Made by a program: the position numbers and the translations under genes. The notes beneath the pieces are model-generated. The model was given only the letters and a program-made list of their open reading frames with translations, ran no database searches and was not told where the DNA came from. DNA of 64,000 nt from Penelope pileata (lineage: Eukaryota > Chordata > Aves > Galliformes > Cracidae). The DNA is taken from positions 1,422,230-1,486,229 of the forward strand of contig WBMW01000582.1 of the NCBI GenBank assembly GCA_013396635.1, given 5' to 3'. The stretch's first letter is position 1; each line of letters starts with the position of its first letter. Positions 12,797 through 25,600 of the stretch are shown piece by piece.

Positions 12797-13340
12797 AGGT
12801 ATGTGCTACTAGAAGGCCATTAGATGGGAAGGGTACTGTGCTGACTCAACACAGCAGCTGGGGTAGAAGCTGGACCCCACTAGGAAAGCTGGGAATGAAT
12901 CAGATGACATGCTGAAAGAGCTAGTTAACTCCTTATAGAAGCTGCGGGTCAGATGTGGGAAGTCACTTTCTTGCCACCTTAGCTAGAGCACTGTATGATG
13001 TGACCTCAACTCTGGATGTGAGTAGAGTCTTTTTTTTTTACCCTTCTCCTGAGACTAGGACCGGGTGCTTTGTATTCTGTTTTTTTGCTACTCTGTGGGT
13101 AGCAGTGGCTACAATCCAACAGCAACCTTCCTGTTGCCCAGGTATCATGGGCAGTGCTGACGTAGACGTGCAGTCTGACATTCCAGGCATTTCTTTTTGG
13201 TTCTTAGGTCAAAGGAAAATTTGGGAAGAAACATTTCAAACTGAAGTTAGGAATGATGTGAATAGGCTGGAGGAGCAAAGGAAGTTTATTTTCCGGAAAA
13301 ATAGGCTTACTGCACAGGGAACTTGCTGAACGGAATTCAG
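12797..13340 (+). other. Unclassified stretch with a 124-codon open frame
   Basis: Directly after the CR1 tail. The frame 12955-13329 is open but begins at GTG; its first ATG is at about 13147, leaving about 61 codons. The end reads WEETFQTEVRNDVNRLEEQR, a polar helix-like segment. A TTCTTTTTGGTTCTTAG at about 13192-13208 resembles a splice acceptor just before that segment. I recognise no protein family. It may be chance, an old repeat or a relic exon. Confidence 0.25.
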
Positions 13341-16300
13341 AGAGGTTGGCAGTGGTGACTCAGAGGCAGCTCAAGACTTCTCAGCAGTGTTAACTGATAT
13401 TAGTTCCCTAATCTTAAAGATAAAACTATACCTCTGAGGCTATGAGATAGAATGGGAGACACAGAGAGCAGTGATTTTTCTTTCTAACATTAGAGGACTA
13501 AAAGAGATGTTTATTTTTGATGAGTACTTCAACTTCATGGGCTGCAGAAACAGCTGTTTGACATTATCTGGATGTGCAGACAGGAGGTTAATAGGTCATT
13601 TGCTACTTTTGTCAAAGAAGCATAGTCTGAAACCTGTTATCTGAGCCACTCTGGTGTTCTACGTAAATCTTAAATATCTAAACTTAGCTCTAGTTTGGCA
13701 TCTGTGGTATATTGTTAAAAGGAAGCATATCAATTGTGTGAGAGAAATAAAGGAAACAAGTTAAAATCATGCAGAACCAAGGCATGTAGGGACTAGCTCC
13801 CATCCAGAGAGTGTAATCAGCCTTTATGATTTCTTTATCAGTCTGGTTTTAATTCATGATTTGTTTAGTTAGAAAACAGACAAAATTATGTAAACCTAAT
13901 GAAGGTATATTGAGAATGAACTCAAGGTCTGAGAGGCATCGGTTTCAGTCCTGAAATGAAAACTAAACATATTTGGCATACATATCATGTACGTATATAT
14001 CACAGTACAACTTGAAGTCTGAAAACTTCTTTCGTAAGTAGATTGGGCGGCAAACAAAAACAATACAGATGAAGACCATAGGAAAGTTCTAGGTTTGTCC
14101 AGAATGTAGCAGCCCAAGTTTCATGAGTCTTCTCAGTTGGTTTTATATCTAAAAAGGGCCAGATGAATGTAGGTTGATTTATCACTTTTGTTTGCCCAGT
14201 AATTTGCGGTTAGGTTGATGATACAATGCACAGCTCTGGCTCACTGTTAATTTGGTTTGCTCATGACCGGTATCTGGGATATGTTTTTCAAAGTGGCATA
14301 TTACGTCCTGCTCCTGCCAGCTCATTCCTTCAATTTCAATGTGTTAAGTTACAAGTTTATAGGTCAATGCTTTTCTGATTAGGTTATCCTTTTCCATTTT
14401 CATTTCAGTGGCACAGCACAATGCTGAAAGAGACTGAGTCTGGCAAGCTGGGAGCCACAGATAATTCATGGTCTTGACGACTACCTGTCTTCAGGCAAGC
14501 TTGAGATTAGCAAGTGTGAAAGTTTTCAGCTTCCGGCCATCAGAGGTGCACTAGGAAAAGGGTTTTATTATTCCTTTTTCCTTCTTCAAGAAGGAAAAAA
14601 GTGAAAGGCTGATACTCAAATTTGTGAATCAGAGACTAGCTTGGGTGAGTCCTGTCTCTGATAGGATAATAAGTATGCTTACAGCCATGACCTTGGGAGT
14701 GGAATTGGATAGATAGAAACAAACAGAACATTTAAAGGTTCTTCTGTAACCTTTTACCTGCTGATAAGCACCTACTAGAGCATTTTGTAGCAGATTATTG
14801 GTGAATTTATTATTGAGAGATGTTTATCGTGTCAGAGGAATTAGAGTCCTGAGGATGAACCTAAACAATAGCATTCTCTCCTTTGTTAATACAATGGAGT
14901 GTCACTTTGGCATATATGCTTAAGCAAGCAGGAAAAATATGAAGGGCTCTCAAATACATCAAGAAGTGTAAGTTTAATTCCTATAAACATTTCCAGGTAG
15001 AGTAGTCCAAGGATGCCTAAGATGCCCAAGCATGCATGGACATTACAAAGTACGAAAGTTTACTGAGAGAAGATTCAATTTACTGTGTGACAATAGGCAG
15101 GCAACCTTGTTGGTCCTTCGGTCAACAAGAGCTTTCATGGTTCACTGTCCAATCTTACACATACTCTTCTTGAGTGGTGTGACAGCACAGCAGGAACTCT
15201 GTGCCACTTTGAGGATGACAGACTCAGTAGATTCTCCCACAGGCATTGAAGAACATAGCTGGGGAGGTCAATGTTTGTGCCAAATGTGTTGAAATTTCAG
15301 AATGCGGTACAGGTAGATCTCTTCATTCTTAAGAACAGCATGCCATGTCACACACCTCAGAAAAACAGCTTCATTCATCTCATTTAGTTGGTTAGCACCC
15401 CTCCCCCCTCCCCAGTTTTGTTTTGGATTAACAGGGATTTAGGACAGATACCAGAACACTAGTGCAAAAATTATTAGTTGAAACTGTCAATCTGTACAAA
15501 GGAATATACACGTAGACTGTTTAAAGACACTCACTATTTAACTCCGCTTTGTTAACATTTATCATTAACTTCTGACAGGCAATGTATGAAAAAAATTATT
15601 TGCTGCATTCTTCATACTGGCTGCTCATGAAGAAAAGGGGTGATGCTTTGGCTTGTTTGAGTTGCTGTAGTCCCTCCCTTACTAAGAGAAATAGTTTATT
15701 TTAAAGAAAAAGTAGCCATGATGGCATTGATGATACTACTTACATTCTCAGTTTTATGCAGGTGAAAGTGCTGACTGGATTAGAGTTTGCAGCTGCAAGA
15801 AACCCAGCTCTATCATCCTCTACACTCAACAGATAATATCTTCCTTAAAAAGGAAGAGTAAATTTCAAATTCATCAAGTAAGAAAGCAAGAATGATATTT
15901 AAAAACAAAACAAAACATGCATGATAAACATTTCAGGCCTTCCTAACAAAGATAAATCTTTTGTCCATAAACTCTTTGCTTTTCATTCTTGACAAATTAC
16001 TGTCAGGGTATACAAATAGAAGACATGGCTTTGTGCATTTGCATTTTGAAGATACTTTCTAGAGTTTGCTCTCATTAAACAGAATGGGAGGGCAATTAAG
16101 ACCTGCACTCTACTTTTATTTCTTTCTTATTTCTTAGAGTATGACACCTTAATGCATCTACTGAAAAGTTGATACCTGTTCCCTCAGTCACTATGTGCAA
16201 TACTGAACCAGACAAGAAAAATCATGTGCACCAATCCATTTATTTAGTCATTATGTATTTGTTCATTGTACATTACCTTGTGATTGACTTATAATATGCC

Positions 16301-16690
16301 TTCTAATCATTTTGTTTGCTAATTTTTTTAAGATTAGTTCAACTGAGTAGGATGTTCCTACCTTATTATTTTGAAAGAAAAGACAGAGATAATTTAACAA
16401 CAAGACCTCTGAAAGCTGTGGATGCCGTCTGTCTTTCTACAAGTACTGAGATGAAAGCCTAACTTCCTGCTACTGTACAGGAAGGACTACACCAGAAATT
16501 GTAACATCGTAACAGAACCTTGACAGAAGAAAGACACACACATACGAAATTACTGGTGTAATGTTTTTGATTATGGCCAAGATCAGTGAGATATAAATAT
16601 ATGCTTAACTTCAAGCACATTAATAGTTTAACTGTTTATAATATTATTATTCAGATTTTTATTGTAAGAGTTTTACTGGATTTGCAATAN
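13341..16690. other. Unique non-coding stretch
   Basis: No repeat, RNA gene or exon recognised. Open frames of 61-86 codons (for example 13896-14117 and 15032-15292) have no motif. The stretch ends in a single ambiguous base (n at 16690) at the edge of a CR1 fragment. Confidence 0.55.
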
Positions 16691-16828
16691 CAGCCTGTCC
16701 AGGTCTCGCTGAATGGCAGCACAGCCTTCTGGCGTGTCAGCCACTCCCCCCAGCTTCGTGTCATCAGCAAACTTGCTGAGGGTGGACACAATCCCCTCAT
16801 CAAGGTCATTGATGAAGACATTGAAGAC
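16691..16828 (-). mobile_element. CR1 LINE internal fragment (reverse-transcriptase palm)
   Basis: The complement reads [19 protein letters not shown], then [20 protein letters not shown]: the CR1 reverse-transcriptase block with the catalytic FADD box. Both CR1 ends are missing, leaving about 138 bp. One edge coincides with the single n at 16690. The reading frame is still open over the whole fragment. Confidence 0.88.
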
Positions 16829-19800
16829 ATATTAGTATATTGAAATATACATGAGATAAAAGCTCCTTTGCAAATTTCCTTTTTCTGCCTTGATTATCCT
16901 TTAAGAAATTGGGCTCTTTTCTTCAAGATTCACATTCCAGTGAAAAACAGAACAAAACAGAAAAGAATGGCTCAAAAGGATTATTTCTATCTGGAATTTC
17001 CTCTACCCTTTCGAGAAATTAAATATCATTTAAAAATGTTCCAAACCCAAAGAATTATTATGTTTCTTATGGTTTAATTCTCCTGAAAATAAGACTTTAT
17101 ATTCCAAGTTCTTTATATGCCTTTAGAAAATTTTGATGAATATTTTGAAGGCCTTCTAAGGCAATTCTATCCACAAGGTTGAAAATGTATTCCCTTCTAA
17201 CAGGAAGAAAGCTTCATCTTTCACTCTGAAGGCACTAATATTGCTATAAGATAGACAGATGGATAAATGGAAATTTTATATATTCCTTCACTTGAGACAA
17301 AATACACATTTCATTCGCCTCTCCAGCTGTTTCACTTCTGTTCATTTTCTTGGGATACGTAAGGAAAATATCATAACTGTAGTTTTCCACTATATGCAAT
17401 CTAATTTGAGCCTGATGACACATTTTGTTAAGACTTCTAAATGATTCCTTAGATCTTAAAAGACATTTATATTTTATTTAACCTGTAGAAGTCACAAATG
17501 CTAATCGTCAATTCATATACCTAATCTTTACCCTTGCTATGTAAAAAAAAAAAAAAGTGTTTTATATAAAACTTGCTGTATCAAATATTCCATTGCATCT
17601 TTCCAAATAGTGGTAAATAGGATATTATACTTAGCAATGAAGTCAACAACTTTTATCTAAAATATTCTTAAACAACCTGGGTCATTTATATGACTTCTAA
17701 ATAGAAAAGTTATCACTTCACTGTGGGAGTGAAAGCAAGATAAATAACTGCTAGCGAAGTTATGGTTCATGATTCAGTAACATACATCTTAAAACTGGAG
17801 ATGCAATCGTCCATCCAGGTGAGAGAGATGTTTAGAGTCACTTCACAGAGCAAATATGCACAGATGAGTCATTGACAAGAGAAGAAGCATGCAAAACCAA
17901 TCAGGTTCATGAAGAATAGGGACAAAAAAAAGGAAGAAAATCTGCCATTCATACCAATTTTCGCAATAGATTTCTGCTTTTCATCTTTCATTTTACTCAT
18001 TTGGATAGTGATCTACTGGATTTCCACACATATGAAGGGCCAGTATGCTTATGCAGAAATGTCACCCTGTGAGTAGAATATATCCTGAATAGATCAGACC
18101 TACAGTACATACATTGTGAGTGAAACTATTTGCAGAATTTTTCCCAGGATGCCTCAAACATTCTGTGCATTCACACAGCAATTTCGCGTATGTGCAGATC
18201 TGTGCCTCCAGAGCTAATACTCTCAGATCTGCTAATTTTGGAGAACAGAATTACAGTTTGAGCAGTCTGGTACCACAACCCTGAGTAGAAGGATAATATT
18301 GGCACCCAAGTAACTCAGGTATGCCCCACCTCTTCACTGGTGTATCATGGAACTTCTGCACAGAAGTGAGATTTACTCCTCCCTTTCTTCTCTTTGATCT
18401 CTGTCAGCTCCAATATTCCAAACTCTGAGAGTCACGTGTTTGGCCTCTATCCTCCATGGCTTCCTGTGATGTCATGACACAAACAAACAGAAATGCAGCT
18501 TCACTGTAGTTTGAGGCTCCGTATGCCTGCCTTAGCTTCTCTCAAACATTATATTCACAATATGGAAACCTGAAGAGAAGTAGAGGCACCATACAGCAGC
18601 AGAACCAAGTATGTGGAAAATGGTGCTCTCTCCAGTTTCATCCTAGATCCTTCAGACAGTTTTCTGTTAAGCAACTGGGAGAGGTGCAACTTCTCATATG
18701 GCAGAGTATGGCACCTTAATATTGAGAAACACAAAAATTAAGAAGTTCTAACTACTAGAAGACACAAAGGGTTCTCCTGACCCTTATTTCTCAACAGCTG
18801 AGACCTTCTGGATATTTAGTCAACAGAATTATCTAAACTTGAACAAGCATAGTATGTAGATCGCAAAACTGCTAGCTGAGTGTTAAAATCCAGAGAAAGG
18901 TGTATATAAAAAAGAGAGGAAATATTTTGGTTGGTCATAAGAAAAGTCTCCTGACAAAATGATACATTATCCACTAGAGAGATTTCCTGAGGGAAATGAT
19001 GGAAATGCCATCAAAAGAGAGCTAAACTAAACTTGACAAATAGAAATGTGCTTCAGGAAAAATTCTGTATGTACACTGTGTCAAAGAAATGTGCTGAGTA
19101 CATGTCTATTAGATTTCTCTGGTTCTGCATCAGTTCACGCTACATATTAGAGAAACAAATACTCATAGAAGCTGAGTATGCAACAAAATGATTTTTGTCA
19201 TTCATAGAAAATCTTTCTAGATCCTCTCTGGTGGCAAGAAAGAATTAGAGAATCTGTTCAAATTACTGACAGATGCTTCCTAGGGCGTTAAACAATGCTC
19301 AATACCATTTAGTATACATACTTGATCCTTAAATTAATCTGCTTTTCTGTTTTCCTCCAAATTAGAATTTGGTATTCCTGACATTCTTGCTTGAACTTAC
19401 TTTTTCCATTAGCACAAAACCCTTCATTTCATACGCATCATTATTTCATGATTCCAATAGTCTAAAATCTATTCTAATAACAACAGTTTGGTGTAAAAGT
19501 TCAATTGCTCAGATAACATTCAGAGCCAAATACAAGGTAGATCAAAAGATACTACAGAATACGTATCCTCTACAGAGGGTGAATTTTCTTTGGTTTCAGA
19601 CTGTATTGAAAGATCTCATGCAGAGAAGCAGAACCAAAAATATTCTGTGATTGCCTTGCACTCTCGCTGCTGTTTTCCATATATCTCCTTGTTAATTTGT
19701 AATTTAAGAATAACCTGTGCTCTCATGGAATTAAAATCTTCATGTCATTTCCAAAATTGATGATGTGGGTGATATGAATTTGAAGAAAAATTCCCATGTT

Positions 19801-22544
19801 TTCCAAATGGTGAATGCTGAAAAAGATTAATAGATCACTGCATAGACTGCTTTGCAGGTATATTACTTATCTCTGCTCAACCAGTTCTGCTGCAGTTTGT
19901 CACAGAAAAACACCTGTTACAGAACTGTTCATTACAATTAAGACCTTAATTTTGCAATGTAAAAATTGTAATAAAAATGCATCCTGCATGAGCAGGATGG
20001 TAGTTTCTTCTTATTTAACAGACACGATTTTGCAAGTATGCTGAATAACAAACAAATCTCCAGAGAGCCAAGTACAAAACTCAGGAATACATTTAAGTGA
20101 AGGTTGAGATATATATTTTTAGACAATTGTTACATAGGTAACTGGCTACAGTAGTTTTACAGATCTGATGATGCCTGACTCTAACGGGCTTTCTTTTGTT
20201 AAGCAAAGGAAAGACTTACATGTTCATGTTTCTGTGAGCCTGTTCTGCATTACAGTAGATTGTGTGCTTTAAAGAGACTTTCTCCAAGGAATCGTCTTAT
20301 TCTGCTAACAGTGAGAGAGGGTGGAAAGAAAATGGAGCAAAATAAAGGCTCTTCCCCACATGAGTAGTCTGCTTAGTGTGATGTGGGATTGTGTTTATCT
20401 TGTTGGATTTTAAAAGCCTTTTCATTTTCTACTGTGGAATAGCAAAATATGGGGTCCAAATCAGAGTATCAAACGCAACCAAGCTTATTTGGGCTACTGG
20501 TTAAAAATAAAAATGACTTTAACCTGATTTAATTAATTTAGATTGCATTTTTGAAAATGTACCGAGTTAGATCTAAACTTCATCTACATAAAATAAGGGA
20601 CATAAATAACATAGAATAATTATTAATATGATAGCAAACTTTATTCCCATTTTTAGAGAAGCCATTAATAAAACAGGGATATGACCCAGAAGAGAAACCT
20701 CTCAAAGAGATAAGTTAAATACCTGTTTGTTAACTCTGGCCAATATATATATATATATATTTAATTTTTCTTTGGTGATATCTAAGATCTCAAGGATAAT
20801 GAATCTAAACTTCATCTACTGACACAGCTGCTTAAGCTATAAGTTTTGGAGAACACAAAATCTTTTAAAAAAAGAAAAATTTTGGATGCTAACTTTTGGT
20901 GCTCAAAGCACTATCGTTTTCAAATCAAGGCTACAAATACTTAAAACCTCGAAGTATTGTGAATTCGGGCTCCCGCTAGATGTCACTACAGGATATCAGT
21001 TGAATTCAGCATCGCAGCAGGCCTCTGGAATTCTGACAGCTCAAAATGATACCTGTGGTTTTGTGTATAAAACTGCTCTAACTGTTTGCACATTTAGAAA
21101 AAAATGTAACAATAAGTTAAACTTAAAGAATAACATTCTTAAAGACAGTATCAGGCTGCTTTCTGTATACCAGGTGAGAAGAATGTTCATGCTGGCTTAC
21201 TACCAAAAAGAAACAGCAACTTGAAAAGGACATATGTATTCTTTCTAACAAAATGAGAATCTGAGATTAAAATACTTGAACCCAAGACTTTCATTTCTGT
21301 TGCTGTTTGTCAGTTTCAGAGACAGCAAATAACTAAGGGTGACTTGTGTTACATCACTGGCATGGGGCTTGTGCATCTTTCAAAGAATAAGGATTAGCAC
21401 CACAATATTTGTTATTGGCATCTAGGGATCATTTTATTTAGAACTAGCTAATTAAGACTCTTCAAAAACTAAACTATAGTTCACAGAAATCCTTAGTCAA
21501 AATAGTGGCAGGTATGTATGCACAAATGCGGCAGAGGAAGTTTGAATCTATGCATACAGAGCTTTTTGCTCTATGAAATACTCTCAATTTTGGAGAGTAA
21601 TTTGATCAGGAACAACTAAATGGAAGACCGTGAATATTCAGAAGTGCTTTATTTTTCATGTGGTTTTCAAGATTCCAAACTGGGCAGTCAAATGGCACAA
21701 TTTATCTCAGTGGTCTGCAAATATGATCAAAATAGTTTCATATTCATGTTGTTGCTGAATATATACAACCATTGCTTAACCAGATGTAATATTCTTTCAG
21801 AAGTTACTTAAATAGAGTAGCACTCTGCACTTTCATTTCAAATGCATCATTTATTGGATAGTTTCAATAAAAACAATTGAATTTAGAAGTTTTCATGTTC
21901 ACACAATTATTTCTACTGTATTCTTCCACCAAGCTATGGTACATTTGTATGCGTGTTGGAAAGGGATGGACAAGGGATAAAATAACACAAGCACTCCATA
22001 CATATATAGAAAGGTACAGAAGTCAGCAAAAGTATGAGATGGAGAGAAAAATAGATGACTTGTTTTCTTTTGAACATCTCAGAAACAGCTAGATCTTATT
22101 CACACATTTGTGAGACAAAATACCCAGCTGAAGTAACCAGTAATTCTACAGGGCACGCATACCCATTAGGGTAGAGGGGAACACTGAAAATGTATAGTAG
22201 CAGCATGACAACAAATACACGTATATGAAAGAAGGATATTGTGGAGTAAAAAAAAGAACAAGCTATTACTTTATGTGCACTTGAAAAAGACTGAGACAAG
22301 AATATCTAGGAAGAGAAATATAAGGGACTTAAACTTGAGTTGAAATTTAAGATGAAGAGAGACTGGAATTATAGTTCATGAGAGTGAGCTGTATATGTTT
22401 TAGAATCAGGGGGTTTGGAAAATCAGGTTTCTACAGAAAACTTTGCTTACATAAATGAATGACAGAAAAGGATCTTTTGAGGCAATGAAGGCCTCCCAGA
22501 GGTTAAATTATATAGAAACTCTGGTAGAGAGTTTAATGTTCTCT
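16829..22544. other. Unique AT-rich non-coding stretch
   Basis: No mobile element or exon recognised. It holds an A-run of about 15 at 17543-17557 and a TA dinucleotide repeat at 20743-20762. The longest open frames (93 codons at 19369-19650 and 112 codons at 20886-21224) show no recognisable motif or splice context, and I treat them as chance. Confidence 0.55.
20743..20762. repeat. (TA)n microsatellite, about 10 units
   Basis: A short uninterrupted run of alternating T and A in 'ggccaatatatatat...'. Confidence 0.85.
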
Positions 22545-22695
22545 GTAAGAAAATCAGGCTTGGACTCAACATTGTGTTGTTCCTGGCACTGTCCTACTGT
22601 GTGATCTTGGATATTATGTACCTCTGCGTACCTGAGTTTTTCCATCTCAGAAATGGTATTTATTGGTTGAGCTCTTTGACTGAAAGCACCATTAA
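22545..22695 (+). mobile_element. MIR-like SINE remnant
   Basis: The segment around 22580-22660 contains TACTGTGTGATCTTGG, then ACCTCTGCGTACCTGAGTTT and TCCATCTCAGAAATGG. These align in order with the well-known MIR core (ctgtgtgaccttgggcaag, then cctctctgtgcctcagttt, then cctcatctgtaaaatgg). The divergence is large, as expected for an element that was active before the mammal and bird lineages split. The boundaries are approximate, and another CORE-SINE family is possible. Confidence 0.65.
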
Positions 22696-25600
22696 AGATC
22701 TAGTATGACTAACTGATTTCTGTGACAGAACTTCATTGAAATTAAGTGGATCTCCTATTGTGACAAAATAAGGGAAAAACAGGTGTCCAAACCTGTGGAA
22801 AATTCTTCACTTGTTCCTCCCCCCCCACCCCGACTTGCAAGTAGCAGGACTGAATATCCTAGGTTGCAATGTTACTTCATTGTAGAAGAATGAAGTTGGA
22901 GAGGATTAAAGGAGTTTGAGCTGAGAGGCCTCAAAATAAGGACATAGACAAAGTTTCTCAGGGAAGCTCTAGGAAGCTGGGTAGAGAAGCTGTACAAGGT
23001 GTTGCTTTGCTCATATCTCCTCTTATTTTGTATTTCCTAACAGTTGAGTATGTATGCAAGGCTTACATTTCTCATTTTATGTCATTTACATTTACCTTTA
23101 AAATGGTGCCTTAGAAAATTACCAAAAATACTACTGAATCTTATGTCTGCTTTCTAACAATATGCTAGAGAGGTCAGAACTAGAGAAATCTAAGTTCTGT
23201 TGAATTCTACCCAGCTTGAAAAAGTCTTTCCAAAGTTAGGTCCACTTAAATACAGCAAGAGCAAATTCCCGGGGAGACTTTTCCAGTAAGTAATTATCAT
23301 AAGCGAGGACTCAAATTCATGAGAAACTGACTACATCACCATTCTGCATAGGTATGCCAGACTTTCTTCATCCTTTAGATAAGTCCTAATTAACAATGTT
23401 AGAATTTGTAAGTAATACAACTTACTGTGACTTAAAATTTTATTTCTCCTATCAGATATCAAAACAATCTAATAATAGGGGAGAATTTTGAAGTTAGCTT
23501 CAAGAATTTAAGAGTACACTTCCCACTTGTTAGAAGCATATTTAAAAGCTGAGAAAATGGTACAGAGCTTACTTAGAAAGAAAAGCTGTTTAACCAAGCA
23601 CAGGAGAAACTTCCTGTAGCATCTTATTTGTTCTTTAGAAGACACACTCAAGCAACTGCTGAATTTAATAATGTGATAACAGCCTAAAGCAATGTTACTT
23701 GGGGAAAGGAAAATATGAGAGCAACATGCTCTATTTTTTGAAATGCAGGTGCAGCATCTTCGCCAGCAAAACCTAACAAAATACAAAACATGGGTATTCC
23801 ATAACTGCTATGTGGAAAAGTTCCAAGAAGTAAAAAGTATTCTTCGGCAAAGAATATAGGCTGTCCTTTTTATCAGTGTGCTTTGCCTTCTATCTACTTA
23901 AGAAAAAAAGAGGAGGGGGGAGTTTGAGTCAATAGTTCTGAGCAGTCAAGGTTTTGGAAGAACAGTCTATATATGCCATATTGTTTTAAGCAGTAATACA
24001 TTGTCTGTTCTCCTGGTTTTACTGCAACAAAATGTTATTTACATTGGCGATGCTCTAACAAAAGCCTCCCAGAAGGCAAGTGTAACACAAACCATGACAA
24101 CAAGGAACCAAGCAAAACATTATCGAAACTTATCAGTAAACAAATAAAACAGATTTATTTTTGCTGTTAAGAAAAAGAATCTCATTTAGTAAGCTGACAT
24201 TGATTTTCTCCAACATCACTTCTTCCATGATCTAGTTGATGTACGTAACACAAGTTTCAACAGAACCTATATATTGAACAATTGATGAGCTTGTGCATGA
24301 CATAATATAGAAAAGCTGTAATTCTTATTTTCTTTGGCAAGCAGCATATAATCAGTGCAAGTTTCCTCGCTGACAGGACACTAAGTCCTTGCTTCAGTAG
24401 TATACTCATTTTATCAGGTTTTGATGACTTGAAATATCAAATTCTGGTGACCTGAAATATCTAGGAGAGATGTGTCTGACTGCATGTAAACAATTGGAAA
24501 GATACTTTAATATAAAGATTGATATAGACTAAAGCTAATTTAAAAAAAATATATTTCTATTGGCTCAACTGAGTAATTTAATTAAAGTACAAAACAACCT
24601 TCTTATAAAACCCTGGTTAGGATAAGAACATTTAAAATAACTTCAGTGAAGTGTCAGGAGAAATGTTATCATTCATTTTGCACAGTGATTATTTCCTACC
24701 TAACACCAGTCAAGATTTGGTCACTTTTAGATAAATCAGCCAATGTTCATGTCAACCACTTGCAGCCAGCAATTACTGAATGCATTCTGATAATTTTATT
24801 TCCTTGGGAAAACCAACTTTTATACTCAACTACAACCTACACACTCAAACGACAAATATCCAATCAGCAAAGTGAAAGATGGTCCATTACCAACTAAGCT
24901 TATAGTTAGTTGCAAATAGTCTGCTTTTAAAGCTAATTACTGAAAAGGTTAAGTGTAACCAGTTTCCCAGACAGCCTTCTCTAGGTGCTGCATTTATTCC
25001 TCATTTGGTTCAACACAGAAGGATCTCAGGATATTTTGCATGGACTGTAGTATTTACAGGTATCTAAATATTACAGTTTACCGAGATTTTCTTAGTCTAC
25101 ACAATGCATTCTTTCTGCTGTTAGGTGGTGTCAGCAGAAGTAGTATAAATTTTAAACAGAGTTTGGAAATACTGGATGCATTTGGTGTATTTTCACAGTT
25201 GGAGTAATTCAAGTGTAATTTTGATATGATTTTTCTTATGAAAAATGGACACATCCAAATTATCAATACACTCGTCCATCTACTCTTGCAAGGGAAATCT
25301 TACCTTGGGTAGAGATAATTCCACCTGCGAAAGTGAAAATCCTTCCTGTTCCTGAGGGTTTATGCAAAATCATTTGAGAAAAACCACCTCCAAGAGAGCA
25401 CTCAAAACAGTAGAAATTAGTAACAATCAGTGGGTGAAGAAAGAAATAATTCCACAATACCCACATTTTGTCATGTCTTCCCGGGTATTGTCTGATAATC
25501 CACTATGTTTGTTATTTATGATATCCTCTTTTTGATAATTGAGTTAAAGTGAGCGATATCTATTTTGTTGAACTATTTGTGTATGAAGAGTACTAGTAAC

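Noticed and set aside
20886..21224. 112-codon plus-strand frame
   Set aside because: No ATG context, domain or splice signal that would distinguish it from chance.
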